Assembly (NCBI RefSeq): GCF_001679725.1
Contig: NZ_CP016282.1
Location: 1,426,001 to 1,490,000, forward strand
Reading direction: 5' to 3'
DNA: 64,000 bases
Origin: Cryobacterium arcticum
GTDB taxonomy: Bacteria; Actinomycetota; Actinomycetes; Actinomycetales; Microbacteriaceae
This document shows, in pieces, positions 32,928 to 42,850 of the stretch (positions are counted from its first letter, which is position 1; each line of letters opens with the position of its first letter). A model generated the notes under the pieces. That model was not told the DNA's origin and made no database searches. It saw only the letters and a program-made list of their open reading frames with translations. The position numbers and the translations under genes are program-made.

Positions 32928-33047
32928 TCACAACCTCGACGGAGGCGGCGGGGCTGGCCCCCGTCGGCGGCCGCGACCTCCGTGCGGCCCGGATCGGCCT
33001 GGAGCGAAAGTCGCCGATCCCGGAACGAGAACGCGGTCGGAGGCCGC

Positions 33048-33515
33048 TCAGGCATTCTCGAGCTCGGCAATCACGATCTTCTTCTGCTGCATCATCACCT
33101 GGACCTGCTCGGGCCGGCGGGTCAACTCGCCCATGTTGGCGGGGATGATCTGCCAACTGAGACCGAACCGGTCCTTGCACCAGCCGCACTGCTCGGACTC
33201 GGGCGCATGGGAGAGCAAGGACCAGTAGCGGTCGATTTCCTCCTGGTCCGCGCAGGAGACCACGAACGAGATCGCCTCGGTGAAGGTGAACAACGGCCCG
33301 CCGTCGAGGCAGACGAAGTCCACACCGTTCAGACGGAACCGGCCGTTGAGCACCTTGCCGGCCATCCCGGCGAAATGATCGTCGAGTGACTCGTCGGGAT
33401 ACTCCTCGATCGAGAGGATGCGAGAGTTCGGGAACACTCCGACGTAGTACTCCATCGCCTCGCGGGCCTGATTGTCGAACCACAGGCACGGCTGGATGGG
33501 TGCGAGCTCGGCCAT
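33048..33515 (-). CDS. VOC-superfamily protein (PhnB/3-demethylubiquinone-like)
   Basis: A 155-residue glyoxalase-fold protein: PCLWFDNQAREAMEYYVGVF, FRLNGVDFVCLDGGPLFTFT and CGWCKDRFGLSWQIIP are standard PhnB-type blocks. This subgroup often lacks proven activity, and the name used for homologues (3-demethylubiquinone-9 3-methyltransferase) is misleading. GAGGAG precedes the ATG. It is divergent from the DinB gene. Confidence 0.88.
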   Translation of the reverse strand: MAELAPIQPCLWFDNQAREAMEYYVGVFPNSRILSIEEYPDESLDDHFAGMAGKVLNGRFRLNGVDFVCLDGGPLFTFTEAISFVVSCADQEEIDRYWSLLSHAPESEQCGWCKDRFGLSWQIIPANMGELTRRPEQVQVMMQQKKIVIAELENA

Positions 33516-33645
33516 GAGAATCTCCTCACTGTTGGGACTGGTGGGACCGTTCTAATCGTCCAAGCTATGCGGATGCGGCGACTCAGGCGAGGCCGGACGT
33601 CGCCGCGCCACTGCTTCCCGACGTCGTTCGGGGCACACTGGTGGC

Positions 33646-34719
33646 GTGAACGGAATCCCTTGGGTGCTGCACGTCGATCTCGATCAGTTCATCGCGGCGG
33701 TCGAGGTGCTGCGGCGTCCGGAGCTGGCCGGCCTGCCGATTATCGTCGGCGGGCGGGGTGACCCCACCGAACGTGCAGTCGTGTCGACCGCGTCCTACGA
33801 GGCCCGGGCATTCGGTGTGGGGTCCGGTATGCCGCTGCGCATCGCGGCCCGGAAGGTACCCGACGCGGTGATCCTGCCCGTCGACGCGGAGGAGTACCTG
33901 GCGGCATCGGAGACGGTGATGGGCACCCTGCGCGCGCAACCGGGCGCCACCGTGCAGGTGTTGGGCTGGGACGAAGCGTTTATCGGCATCAGCACGGATG
34001 ATCCGGAAGGCTACGCCCGGCACCTGCAGGCCGCGGTTCTGGAGCGAACCCGGTTGCACTGCAGCGTGGGCATCGGCGACACCCTGGTGCGGGCCAAGGT
34101 CGCCACCGGGTTCGCCAAACCGGCCGGTGTGTTCCGGCTCGTCGCAGACAACTGGCTCGAGGTGATGGGGGAGCGGCCCACCCGGGAGCTGTGGGGTGTG
34201 GGAGCCAAGGTGTCGGGCCGGCTGGCCAAGCTGGGCATCCACACCGTCGCTGAGCTCGCCGCGAGTGACCCGGCGGATCTGGTGCCGGAGTTCGGGCCCA
34301 AGATGGGGCCGTGGTACGCCGAACTCGGCCGTGGGGACGGCACCAGCGTGGTGGACGACACCCCGTGGGTGGCCCGGGGGCACAGTAGGGAGATCACCTT
34401 CCAGCAGGACCTGACCGAGCCCGCCCAGGTCGACGAGGCCGTTCGGGAACTGACCGCGCGGGTGCTGGAGGATGTCGGGGCCGAAGGGCGGCCCGTCATC
34501 GGGTTGACCCTCAAGATCCGGTACGCGCCGTTCACCACCACGACCCGGGCGAGGAGGATTCCCGCCACCACTGACGAAACCGAGATCCTCGCTCGGGCGC
34601 TGGACCTCGCCGCGGAGATCGAACCGGGCCGTCCCGTCCGGCTCCTCGGGCTGCGCGCCGAGATGGCGATGCCCGACGACGCCCGTCAGGGGCACACGCC
34701 GACCCGTGGCGGCTGGTGA
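33646..34719 (+). CDS. dinB: Y-family DNA polymerase (DNA polymerase IV, DinB type)
   Basis: A 357-residue lesion-bypass polymerase. Metal ligands Asp11/Asp13 lie in LHVDLDQFIAAVEVLRRPEL, and the second acidic pair is in VLGWDEAFIGI, where most DinB proteins read SIDEAYLD. The little-finger region ends in GRPVRLLGLRAEM. The usual C-terminal beta-clamp motif is not evident. The GTG start has CACACT six bases upstream, suggesting a leaderless transcript. With the LigD-type polymerase nearby it makes this a small repair neighbourhood, although the genes are not one operon. Confidence 0.88.
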   Translation: MNGIPWVLHVDLDQFIAAVEVLRRPELAGLPIIVGGRGDPTERAVVSTASYEARAFGVGSGMPLRIAARKVPDAVILPVDAEEYLAASETVMGTLRAQPGATVQVLGWDEAFIGISTDDPEGYARHLQAAVLERTRLHCSVGIGDTLVRAKVATGFAKPAGVFRLVADNWLEVMGERPTRELWGVGAKVSGRLAKLGIHTVAELAASDPADLVPEFGPKMGPWYAELGRGDGTSVVDDTPWVARGHSREITFQQDLTEPAQVDEAVRELTARVLEDVGAEGRPVIGLTLKIRYAPFTTTTRARRIPATTDETEILARALDLAAEIEPGRPVRLLGLRAEMAMPDDARQGHTPTRGGW

Positions 34720-34740
34720 CAGCTCGCTGGTTCGTGCACG

Positions 34741-34768
34741 CCCAACCGCCGCGGTTGCGGCGGTTGGG
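34741..34768. terminator. Bidirectional hairpin terminator
   Basis: A perfect 12-bp stem (CCCAACCGCCGC against GCGGCGGTTGGG) with a GGTT loop lies between the convergent dinB and CitMHS genes, ten bases from the latter's stop. Confidence 0.8.
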
Positions 34769-34778
34769 TGCGCCCCGA

Positions 34779-36281
34779 CTAGCCGAACGGAACCGAGCCG
34801 ACCAGCACGCCCACGAGCAGCATCACCAGCGAGACCACACAGGCGCGCCAGAGCACCTTCTTGTGGTGGTCGCCGAGGTTGACGCCGGCGAGGGAGACGA
34901 GCAGGAGGATGGCCGGCACCAGCGGGCTCTGCAAGTGCACGGGCTGACCGATGATCGAGGCGCGGGCCATCTCCACCGGATCGATGCCGTAGGTCGCCGC
35001 ACTCTCGGCGAGCACGGGGAGGATGCCGAAGTAGAACGCGTCGTTGGACATGAAGAAGGTCATCGGGATGGAGAGCACGCCGGTGATCACCGCGAGGTAT
35101 TCGCCCATCGAGGCCGGCACGACCTGCACGACCCAGTCGGCCATGGCCGTGACCATGCCGGTGCCGTTCAGCACGCCGACCAGGACACCGGCGGCGAGCA
35201 CCATCGAGACGACGCCGACGATGCTGGGGGCGTGCGCGACGATCTCGTCGGCCTGGCTGCGCAGCTTCGGGAAGTTGATCACCAGAGCCAGCGCGGTGCC
35301 GACCATGAAGATGTAGGCCAGCGGCATGACGTCCAGCACGAGCAGCACCATGACGGCAACGGTCAGGGCCAGGTTCACCCAGATCAGCTTGGGCCGCAGC
35401 GTCGGCCGGTCCGCGCTGAGCATGGTGTCGGCCATCGCGGTGTCCCGCTCGTCCTCCAGCACCAGCTGCTCAGCCAGGGTCGTCTGCCCGGCCGGCATCC
35501 GCTGGCCCGGGCGCACCGTGAGGATGCCCGTGGTGGACAGAGTGGCGGCCGCGCCGGGTCGCACATCCGTGCCGCGCACGACGCGGTTGCCGCCGAAGAG
35601 CTTGCGCCCGAAGCTCTGCGTGGCCGACGGTGTGGCATCCGCCTGGGCGGCGGGGGAGTACTCGAGTGAGCCGATGCGCTTGCGCTCGCTCAGCCCGAGG
35701 AACCAGGCGAACGCCAGCGCGATGACGAGGCCCGTGGCCAGGGAGGGCAGCATCGGCACGAAGATATCGGTCGGCGAGACGCCGAGCGCCGACGCGGCTC
35801 GCACGGTGGGGCCACCCCACGGCACGATGTTGAGAGTGCCGTTCATCAGCCCTGCCACGCAGGTGAGCACCACCGGGCTCATGCCCAGGCGCAGGTAGAT
35901 CGGCAGCATCGCCGAGGTGGTGATGATGAAGGTTGTGGACCCGTCGCCGTCGAGCGAGACCGCGCCGGCCAGGATCGCCGTGCCCAGCACCACCTTGGCC
36001 GGGTCGTTGCCGAGGAAACGGGTGATGAACCGGATGAGCGGATCGAACAGTCCGACATCGATCATGATGCCGAAGAACATGATCGCGAACATGAGCAGCG
36101 CCGCGGTCGGGGCGAGATCGCCGATCGACTCGATGATCATGTCGCCGAGACCCAGGCCGGCGCCGGCGAAGAGGCCGAAGATCGTGGGAACGAGGATGAG
36201 GGCGACCATCGGCGTGAGCCGCCTGGTCATGATGAGCACCATGAAGGTGAGGATCATGGTGAATCCGAGTATGACGAGCAC
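34779..36281 (-). CDS. CitMHS-family metal-citrate/H+ symporter
   Basis: A 500-residue membrane protein with about twelve hydrophobic spans. Family landmarks include FGIMIDVGLFDPLIRFITRF, the conserved DGDGSTTFIITTSAMLPIYL and LNIVPWGGPTVRAASALG. It has a hydrophilic central loop (about residues 240-330). CitMHS carriers import citrate complexed with Mg or Ca. GTG 36281 was chosen for the AAAGGAG six bases upstream. It is divergent from a CitA/CitB-type two-component system, which is the normal arrangement for citrate-induced uptake. Confidence 0.92.
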   Translation of the reverse strand: MLVILGFTMILTFMVLIMTRRLTPMVALILVPTIFGLFAGAGLGLGDMIIESIGDLAPTAALLMFAIMFFGIMIDVGLFDPLIRFITRFLGNDPAKVVLGTAILAGAVSLDGDGSTTFIITTSAMLPIYLRLGMSPVVLTCVAGLMNGTLNIVPWGGPTVRAASALGVSPTDIFVPMLPSLATGLVIALAFAWFLGLSERKRIGSLEYSPAAQADATPSATQSFGRKLFGGNRVVRGTDVRPGAAATLSTTGILTVRPGQRMPAGQTTLAEQLVLEDERDTAMADTMLSADRPTLRPKLIWVNLALTVAVMVLLVLDVMPLAYIFMVGTALALVINFPKLRSQADEIVAHAPSIVGVVSMVLAAGVLVGVLNGTGMVTAMADWVVQVVPASMGEYLAVITGVLSIPMTFFMSNDAFYFGILPVLAESAATYGIDPVEMARASIIGQPVHLQSPLVPAILLLVSLAGVNLGDHHKKVLWRACVVSLVMLLVGVLVGSVPFG

Positions 36282-36490
36282 ATCGACTCCTTTGTCTATG
36301 TCTGGATAATGCGTGTGTCTGGATGCTGCGGCCGAGTCGGGCGATCCCGCTCGGCGGTCTCCGCCGAAGCGGATGAGTGTGAAGCCTAGACAGACCACAC
36401 ACGCCGCAGCCGGTATCTCGCTTTGCTGCACGTATTGCGCATATCGTTACTTGTGCGCATTCTGCTCGATGCGCCGCAAGGAGGCGGACG

Positions 36491-38164
36491 ATGCGGTTCT
36501 CAACGCAGATGCTCCTGCTCCAGCTCGCCTGCGTGACCGCCATCGTCGCGATCTGCACCGGCGTGTTCGTGGGAATCGGCGTGCAGCAGCTGCGCGCCGA
36601 GGCGGAGACCTCTGCGCTGTCGATCGCGCGCACGGTCGCCGCCGATTCCGATGTGCGGGCCGGTGTCGCCCAAGCGTCAGCCGACGCCGGCACGCCCACG
36701 AACGCAAGCCTTCGTGGCGGACCGCTCTCCGTACTCGCGGCCGCGGCCGAGGCCAATACCGGCGCGCTGTTCATCGTGATCACCGACGACCACGGCATCC
36801 GGCTCGCCCACCCCGACCCGACGATGCTCGGAGAGGTCGTGAGCACCGAGTTCGCCGAGGCCCTGGCCGGGCGTGAGACCGTGTCGTGGGAATCGGGCAC
36901 CCTGGGTGCGTCGGCGCGCGCCAAGGTTCCGGTGCGCGACCCCGACACCTCGGTGCCGGTGGGGGAGGTGAGCGTCGGGTTCGCCCCGAGCAGCGTTTTC
37001 CAGGAGCTTCCCCTGCTGCTGAGCGGCGTCGCATTGGCCGCCGGCGTGGCCCTCGGGCTGGGTGCCGTCGTGTCGTTCATCCTCCGTCGCCGCCTCGAAC
37101 GCCTCACCCTCGGCCTACAGCCCGAGGAACTCTCTGCGCTGGTGCAGAACCAGGCGGCGGTGCTCGACGGGGTGGGGGATGGGGTGCTCGCCTATGGACC
37201 GGATGATGTCGTGACCGTCGCCAACACCACGGCCGCCAGGCTGCTCGGCGTCACCGACCTGGTCGGACGCCGCATCCACGATCTCGCCCTGCCCGGCCCG
37301 GTGATCGCGGCCCTCGCCGGTGAACCGAGCGCTGTGTTGACGGGGCGGCGGGCAACGGATGCCGCCGATCCCGTCGTGCTCGCCGACCACGTCGTCTACA
37401 TCGACACCCACCCGGTATCGCGCGCGAACCGGAACCTGGGCGTGATCGCGGTGATCCGCGACCGCACCGACGTGGTCACCCTCACGGATCGTCTCGAAAC
37501 GGTGGCGTCGATGACCGAGGCGCTGCGGGTGCAGCGGCACGAGTTTGCCAACCGCCTGCACGTGACGGCTGGTCTGATGGATGCCGGCCGGGTGCCCGAC
37601 GCCCGCGACTACCTCGACGACGTGCTGGACGCCTCCCGCGCTCCCGGCGGCCCGTTCGCCGGTGAGCATCTGACCGAGCCGTTCCTGCTGTCGCTGGTGG
37701 AAGCGAAGGCCGCGCAGGCCGGTGAGCGCGGCGTGGTCCTCACGGTGGGGCCGGACTCCCTGGTGCGCGGCATTGTCTCGGCGCCCGCGGATGTGGCCAC
37801 CGTACTGGCCAACCTCGTCGACAACGCCGTGACCGCGGCCGTGTATGGCGCAGAGCCCCGGTGGGTGGATGTGGAGCTGCTCGACGACGGCGACACCCTG
37901 GTCTTGACCGTGTCGGATTCGGGGTCGGGCGTGGCCGACGAATCACAGGTGTTCAGCGACGTGCCGCGCCCGGACGTGGACCCGGACGCGGTGCACGGGC
38001 GGGGCATCGGTCTGCCGCTGGTGCGCGAGATCGCGGCGCGCCTGGGCGGAGAGGTATGGCTGGCCGATGCCGGCGGCCCGGGCGGAAGCGGCGCCGTGTT
38101 CTGCGCGCGTCTGCCCGGGGTCATGCGGGCACCGGCCCGTCCAGGACAAGGAGAAGAACGATGA
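36491..38164 (+). CDS. CitA/DcuS-type sensor histidine kinase
   Basis: A 557-residue membrane sensor. TM1 is near residues 7-29 and TM2 near 172-197, enclosing a periplasmic PAS-like sensor with DDHGIRLAHPDP. A cytoplasmic PAS (DGVGDGVLAYGPDDVVTVAN) follows, then the phosphoacceptor His349 in VQRHEFANRLHVTAGLM and the ATPase domain with NLVDNAVTAAV and GRGIGLPLVREIAARLGG. The class senses extracellular di- or tricarboxylates. AAGGAGGCGG precedes the ATG. It overlaps the response regulator gene and is divergent from the CitMHS transporter, so citrate is the likely signal. Confidence 0.93.
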   Translation: MRFSTQMLLLQLACVTAIVAICTGVFVGIGVQQLRAEAETSALSIARTVAADSDVRAGVAQASADAGTPTNASLRGGPLSVLAAAAEANTGALFIVITDDHGIRLAHPDPTMLGEVVSTEFAEALAGRETVSWESGTLGASARAKVPVRDPDTSVPVGEVSVGFAPSSVFQELPLLLSGVALAAGVALGLGAVVSFILRRRLERLTLGLQPEELSALVQNQAAVLDGVGDGVLAYGPDDVVTVANTTAARLLGVTDLVGRRIHDLALPGPVIAALAGEPSAVLTGRRATDAADPVVLADHVVYIDTHPVSRANRNLGVIAVIRDRTDVVTLTDRLETVASMTEALRVQRHEFANRLHVTAGLMDAGRVPDARDYLDDVLDASRAPGGPFAGEHLTEPFLLSLVEAKAAQAGERGVVLTVGPDSLVRGIVSAPADVATVLANLVDNAVTAAVYGAEPRWVDVELLDDGDTLVLTVSDSGSGVADESQVFSDVPRPDVDPDAVHGRGIGLPLVREIAARLGGEVWLADAGGPGGSGAVFCARLPGVMRAPARPGQGEER

Positions 38165-38811
38165 CACACACCATTTCCGTGCTCGTGGTCGACGACGACT
38201 TCCGCGTCGGCGGTCTGCATCGCGACATCGTCGACGCCAGCCCCGGCTACACCGCCCTCGAGCCGGTTCGAGGAGTGCGCGCCGCACGTGCGGCGGTGCG
38301 GGATCTACGGCCCGACCTGGTGATCTGTGATGTCTACCTGCCCGACGGCGATGGCATAGCGTTCGTCGCCGAGCTCGACGTCGACGCGTTCATGATCAGT
38401 GCGGCCTCGGACGGCGCCACCGTGCGACGGGCGCTCCGCGCCGGTGCCCTGGACTACCTCATCAAGCCGTTCGAACCGGCCCGGCTCAGCGACCGGCTGG
38501 AGGCCTATCGCCGATTCCGGACCCTGGCCGCTGAGGACCGGCAACTCGATCAGGACGCCATCGAAAAGGCCCAGCGGGTGCTGCACGGTCGCGATGGCGG
38601 AGCGGCTTCCGGCTCGCGGTCCACGACCGAGAAGCTGCTCATCGAGCTGCTCCAGGACGGCGAGACGTCGGCGAGCCTGATCGCCGACCGCGCCGGCCTG
38701 TCGCGCGCGACGGCGCAACGGCACCTCGCTGCCCTCGCCACCCGCGGTGACGTGGACGTGACCCTGCGCTACGGCTCGACGGGCCGCCCCGAGCACCGCT
38801 ACAGCGTCCGC

Positions 38812-38817
<6 letters not shown>
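38161..38817 (+). CDS. CitB/DcuR-type response regulator
   Basis: A 218-residue regulator. The receiver has the acidic cluster DDD (11-13), phosphoacceptor Asp57 in VICDVYLPDGDG and Lys in DYLIKPFEPARL. The C-terminal DNA-binding part contains SLIADRAGLSRATAQRHLAA, a winged helix typical of this class. Its ATG overlaps the kinase stop (ATGA). It probably activates the divergent CitMHS gene. A run of CGCTGA/CGCTGT hexamers begins within its last codons. Confidence 0.92.
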
Positions 38818-39021
<204 letters not shown>

Positions 39022-39076
39022 AACGAGATGGGAGCGGGCGACGTCGCCGGGTCGGGGGCCGCGCGCGGCTCAGGTG

Positions 39077-39928
39077 TCAGCGCACGCGCTCAGCGCTGAA
39101 CTGCAGCCGGGGGTGAGCGTAGAACTCCTGGGCCTCGATGAGCTGGAGCTCGCGTTCACCCGACCGGTAGGTGAGCTCGATCAGGTCGAACACGCTCGAG
39201 GCCGTTCGCTCCAGCGCCGCAGCGGCGTCGCCGGTCGCACGGTAGTGCGCCGAGAACAACGCCGCGGTGACGTCGCCCGATCCGTTCGCTTTGAAAGGCA
39301 AATGGGGCGTCTGCACGATCCAGGCACCGGTCTCGTCGACGGCGAGCATCTCGATCGTGCCGGCCGCGCGATCCGGGCGTTCCACACTCGTCACAAGCAC
39401 GGTCGACGGCCCCATAGCGCGGGCGAGATCCACGGAGTCCAGCGTCGATTCCAGGGTCGACGGGTCCGTTCCGGTCAGGAACCCAAGCTCGAACTGGTTG
39501 GGCGTGATGATGTCGGCCACCGGCACCACTCGGTCCCGCAGCAGGACGGGGATCTCCGGGGCCACGAAGCACCCCGATTTCGCGTTGCCCATCACCGGAT
39601 CGCACGCGTAGATGGCTGAGGGGTTCGCCGCCTTCACCCGCTGCACCGCGTCGACGATGACGTCGCCGATCCCGGTGCCGCCCTGGTAACCCGAGAGTAC
39701 GACGTCGATCTGGCCGAGCACGCCGCGCTCCTCGATGCCGAGGATCACGTCGTGCACGTCCTCGGGGGCGATGAGAGAGCCGCGCCACGCGCCGTATCCG
39801 GTGTGGTTGGAGAAGTGCACCGTGTTGACCGGCAGCACTTCGATGCCGAGGCGCTGGAGGGGGAACACGGCGGCTGAATTTCCAACGTGGCCGTAGGCGA
39901 CGGCGGACTGAATCGAGAGAATCTTCAC
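39077..39928 (-). CDS. pdxY: Pyridoxal kinase, PdxY type
   Basis: A 283-residue ribokinase-fold vitamin B6 kinase. It starts KILSIQSAVAYGHVGNSAAV. The active-site region includes YACDPVMGNAKSGCFVAPEI and ITPNQFELGFLTG, and the anion-hole motif LPFKANGSGDVTAALF has the catalytic Asp in GSGD. PdxY phosphorylates pyridoxal as a salvage step to pyridoxal phosphate. It stands alone, facing the repeat patch, and upstream DNA is shared with the divergent ArsR gene. Confidence 0.93.
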   Translation of the reverse strand: MKILSIQSAVAYGHVGNSAAVFPLQRLGIEVLPVNTVHFSNHTGYGAWRGSLIAPEDVHDVILGIEERGVLGQIDVVLSGYQGGTGIGDVIVDAVQRVKAANPSAIYACDPVMGNAKSGCFVAPEIPVLLRDRVVPVADIITPNQFELGFLTGTDPSTLESTLDSVDLARAMGPSTVLVTSVERPDRAAGTIEMLAVDETGAWIVQTPHLPFKANGSGDVTAALFSAHYRATGDAAAALERTASSVFDLIELTYRSGERELQLIEAQEFYAHPRLQFSAERVR

Positions 39929-40037
39929 GAGACCAATCTTCCTCCTCCACTCGGCCCGCCGACGCGATCATAAGGGTCGACACGAAATCGGCAGAAGTTG
40001 CTGCATCCGCTTGCGTGGCTCGTAATCGATGGCTAAC

Positions 40038-40057
40038 ATACAATCAAATGGTTGTAT
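40038..40057. promoter_or_regulatory. ArsR autoregulatory operator over the start codon
   Basis: ATACAATCAAATGGTTGTAT is a 20-bp dyad with eight of ten positions symmetric, and it includes the ArsR gene's own ATG (40048). This agrees with the ATACAAC-type sites I recall for SRPBCC-linked ArsR proteins. Binding here would block both transcription and initiation. Confidence 0.6.
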
Positions 40058-40404
40058 TAGAGCTTTCAGATCAGGACGTGAACCGCCTCTTCCGTGCCCT
40101 CGCGGACGCGACGCGGCGCGATATCGTGCGCCGCACGCTGGTCGCCGGTGTCACGGTGTCCCAATTGGCGGAGTCCTACGAGATGTCGTTCGCGGCGGTT
40201 CAGAAGCACGTCGCAGTGTTGGAGGAGGCGAGGCTCGTGACAAAGGAGCCACGCGGTCGTGAGCGGATGGTGCGGGGCAACCCCGATCGCATCCGTGAGG
40301 CGCAGCGCCTGCTCGACAGCTTCGAAGAGCTCTGGCGTTCGCGCATCGACCGGCTGGACGCTCTGCTTGCCGAAGACGATGAACCCGCTTCACCCGACAC
40401 CTAA
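40048..40404 (+). CDS. ArsR-family (winged-helix) regulator
   Basis: A 118-residue ArsR-type repressor without metal-binding cysteines. The HTH reads VTVSQLAESYEMSFAAVQKH, then VAVLEEARLVTKEPRGRERM. This branch is typically paired with AHSA1/SRPBCC proteins, as here, 22 bp downstream. ATG 40048 was chosen because the family begins VVLELSDQDVNRLFRALADA and the operator overlaps it; TAACAT eight bases upstream suggests little or no leader. A GTG eleven codons upstream is less likely. Confidence 0.92.
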   Translation: MVVLELSDQDVNRLFRALADATRRDIVRRTLVAGVTVSQLAESYEMSFAAVQKHVAVLEEARLVTKEPRGRERMVRGNPDRIREAQRLLDSFEELWRSRIDRLDALLAEDDEPASPDT

Positions 40405-40426
40405 CCGACTAACCGAAAGGAAGATC

Positions 40427-41407
40427 ATGCCTGTCACCTCTGTCGAGAAAGACCTCGACCAGCTCACGATCACGATCGTCGCCGACTTCCCGGCGCCCCT
40501 CCGCCGGCTCTGGGATGCCTACACCGATCCGCGTCAGATCGAGCGGTTCTGGGGACCGCCGACCTACCCGGCCAAGTTCTTCCGGCACGACGCCCACGCC
40601 GGCGGCCGCAGTGTGTATTCGATGACCGGCCCGGAGGGCGACGTGCACTACGGCTGCTGGGACTGGACGGCCGCCGACGCCCCCCGTTCCTTCGCGGTCA
40701 TCGACCAGTTCGCCGATGAGACGGGCGTGCCGAACACCGACCTTCCGGCCACCCGGATGGACTTCGCCTTCGAGGAGACGAGCGGTGGGAGCCGTCTCAC
40801 GACCACCTCGTACTTCGACTCGGTCGAGCAGATGCAGCAACTGCTCGAGATGGGCATGCTCGAGGGCACCCGTGAGGCCATGGCCCAGATCGACCAGGTG
40901 CTGGCCGATCTGGCGGCTTTCGCTGCCGACCACGCGGCCCAGGCGGAGATTCTCACCGACACCCAGGTGCGCGTGGCCCGGGTCATCCGCGGCAGTGTCG
41001 ACCAGGTCTGGCGGGCACACAACGACGCCGACCTCATGAAGCGGTGGCTGCTCGGACCGGACGGCTGGTCGATGCCGGTCTGCGAGATCGCGACCGCCGT
41101 CGGCGACACCTACCGCTACGAGTGGCAGCGGGATGGCGGCGACGAGCGATTCGGCTTCACGGGGGAGCTGCTCGAGTCGGCGGCACCACACCGCGCTGTC
41201 ACGACCGAGGCGATGATCGGGATGGACTTCCCGGCCACGCTCAACGAGATGACCCTCACGGAGGTCGAGGGAGGCACCCTGCTCTCCCTCGTGATCACCT
41301 ACGCCAACGCCGAACAGCGCGACGCGGTGCTGGCCACCGGCATGACCGATGGCATGGAAACGAGCTACCAGCGCCTCGAGGGGCTGTTGCAGCCGGCTCG
41401 GGCGTAG
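40427..41407 (+). CDS. Double SRPBCC (AHSA1-like) protein
   Basis: A 326-residue protein made of two START/AHSA1-like domains: DFPAPLRRLWDAYTDPRQIE with RFWGPPTYPA (residues about 18-48), and RVIRGSVDQVWRAHNDADLM with KRWLLGPDGW (about 185-215). Each forms a hydrophobic cavity. The role is unknown; such proteins are co-expressed with ArsR repressors that respond to hydrophobic compounds. GAAAGGAAG precedes the ATG. The tandem fusion is less common than single-domain versions. A strong hairpin ends the operon. Confidence 0.88.
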   Translation: MPVTSVEKDLDQLTITIVADFPAPLRRLWDAYTDPRQIERFWGPPTYPAKFFRHDAHAGGRSVYSMTGPEGDVHYGCWDWTAADAPRSFAVIDQFADETGVPNTDLPATRMDFAFEETSGGSRLTTTSYFDSVEQMQQLLEMGMLEGTREAMAQIDQVLADLAAFAADHAAQAEILTDTQVRVARVIRGSVDQVWRAHNDADLMKRWLLGPDGWSMPVCEIATAVGDTYRYEWQRDGGDERFGFTGELLESAAPHRAVTTEAMIGMDFPATLNEMTLTEVEGGTLLSLVITYANAEQRDAVLATGMTDGMETSYQRLEGLLQPARA

Positions 41408-41410
41408 GTT

Positions 41411-41446
41411 CTGCGGCACTGGAATCGCCAGATTTCAGTGCCGCAG
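41411..41446. terminator. Bidirectional hairpin after SRPBCC and MFS genes
   Basis: CTGCGGCACTG pairs perfectly with CAGTGCCGCAG (11 bp) around a 14-base loop. It overlaps the last codons of the convergent MFS gene, so it can serve both transcripts. Confidence 0.75.
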
Positions 41447-42850
41447 CTGCGCCTCTGCCGTCGAATCCGGCGGGCCCTCGACGGGTACCGATTCGGCCTG
41501 GTCGAGGTACTGGGCCGAGATACGGCGGTAGGACTTGGTGAAGAACGCGGCGATGGCCGCGAGCACCATGACGAGCCCGGAGATGAGGAACACCAGCGCG
41601 ATACCCCGCGCCTGGCCGTCGCCCAGGAGAGCGCCGAAGTCGGCGCGGCCGGCATCCGAGTTCATGAACGGGATGATGATGAACTCGGCGATGGGCGCGA
41701 TGAGGAACGCGGTGATCGGGGCCGCGGCCGACTCGAACGCTGCCGCGAAGCCGAAGACGCGGCCCTGTTCACGGAACGGCACCACCTTCTGGATGACCGT
41801 CTGCTCGGCCGCCTCGACGGCGGGGATGAGGGTCATGTAGAGCCAGATGCCCGCCGCGTACAACCACCACCAGTCCCGAATCGTGAACAGCGCCCCGAGC
41901 ACGCCCATCAGGATCACGAGCAGCAGCATCGTGCGGATCGGGTTGCGGCCGAGCCCGAACTTCGCGATCAGCAGGCCACCGACGATGAAGCCGGTCGACG
42001 TGACGCCGAGCACGATGCCCCATACCTCCACGGGGAAGAGTTCGAGGCCGTACGGGTCCATCAGCGCCATGTAGACGCCGCCGATGAAGTTGTTGAAGGT
42101 GGAGAAGATGATGAGGGCGAACAGCCCGGTGGCGGCACGCACCGCCGTGATGCTGCCGCGCAGGTCGATGAGCGGACGCCGCTCGCCATCCTGTTGCGGT
42201 TGTTCTTCGGGGATGCGCAGGAACATCAGGTGCAGCACGGCCGCCGCCGACAGACCGATCGCGATGAGGAGCGTCCAGCCCATGCCGAGCAGCCCGATCG
42301 CAAGCCCGCTGAAGACACTGGTCACCATGAACGCGAGCCCCTGCACCGTGCCGACGAGCCCGTTCGCGTTGGCATGCCGCTCGGTGGGGATCAACAGGGT
42401 GACGACGGTGGACAGGGCGATGTTGCGCATGTTCTCGATCACCGCGCCGAAGAGGATGATGCCGCTGAACAGCCAGAACCAGGGACCACCCAGGTCGAGC
42501 AGGGTGGCCTCCGGGAACACCAGGTACAGCCCGCCGCCGATGCTGAACGCGATCAGGGTGACTACGCCGGCGAACACCATCACGAGGTGTTTGCGGTGCC
42601 GATCCACGATGGTGCCGAACGCCATGGAGAACACGGCGACGAGCAGCATGTACGCGCCGCCGATGATGCCCGTGGCGAGCACCGAGCGGGTCTCCAGGTA
42701 CACCCAGAAGGTGAGCGCGAACCAGAGAAAACTCGTGGTGACGTTGGCGACAGCCGTATTGACCAGTACCTGCGCGAAGGTGCGGGCCCCACCGGGTGGC
42801 GGCTCGGTCTGAGACTCGGATGCGGCGGGCGCGTCGTCGGTGTGGCTCAT
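41435..42850 (-). CDS. MFS transporter
   Basis: A 471-residue major-facilitator protein with twelve spans. The cytoplasmic loop motif appears as FGTIVDRHRKHLVMVFAGVV, and a second half begins after the loop RIPEEQPQQDGERRPL. The class resembles macrolide/drug-efflux-like MFS proteins (MefA/EnrB type). The start has GGGGAGGACGACCAT in front. Substrate unknown. It is divergent from the dihydrofolate-reductase-like gene. Confidence 0.9.
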   Translation of the reverse strand: MSHTDDAPAASESQTEPPPGGARTFAQVLVNTAVANVTTSFLWFALTFWVYLETRSVLATGIIGGAYMLLVAVFSMAFGTIVDRHRKHLVMVFAGVVTLIAFSIGGGLYLVFPEATLLDLGGPWFWLFSGIILFGAVIENMRNIALSTVVTLLIPTERHANANGLVGTVQGLAFMVTSVFSGLAIGLLGMGWTLLIAIGLSAAAVLHLMFLRIPEEQPQQDGERRPLIDLRGSITAVRAATGLFALIIFSTFNNFIGGVYMALMDPYGLELFPVEVWGIVLGVTSTGFIVGGLLIAKFGLGRNPIRTMLLLVILMGVLGALFTIRDWWWLYAAGIWLYMTLIPAVEAAEQTVIQKVVPFREQGRVFGFAAAFESAAAPITAFLIAPIAEFIIIPFMNSDAGRADFGALLGDGQARGIALVFLISGLVMVLAAIAAFFTKSYRRISAQYLDQAESVPVEGPPDSTAEAQLRH

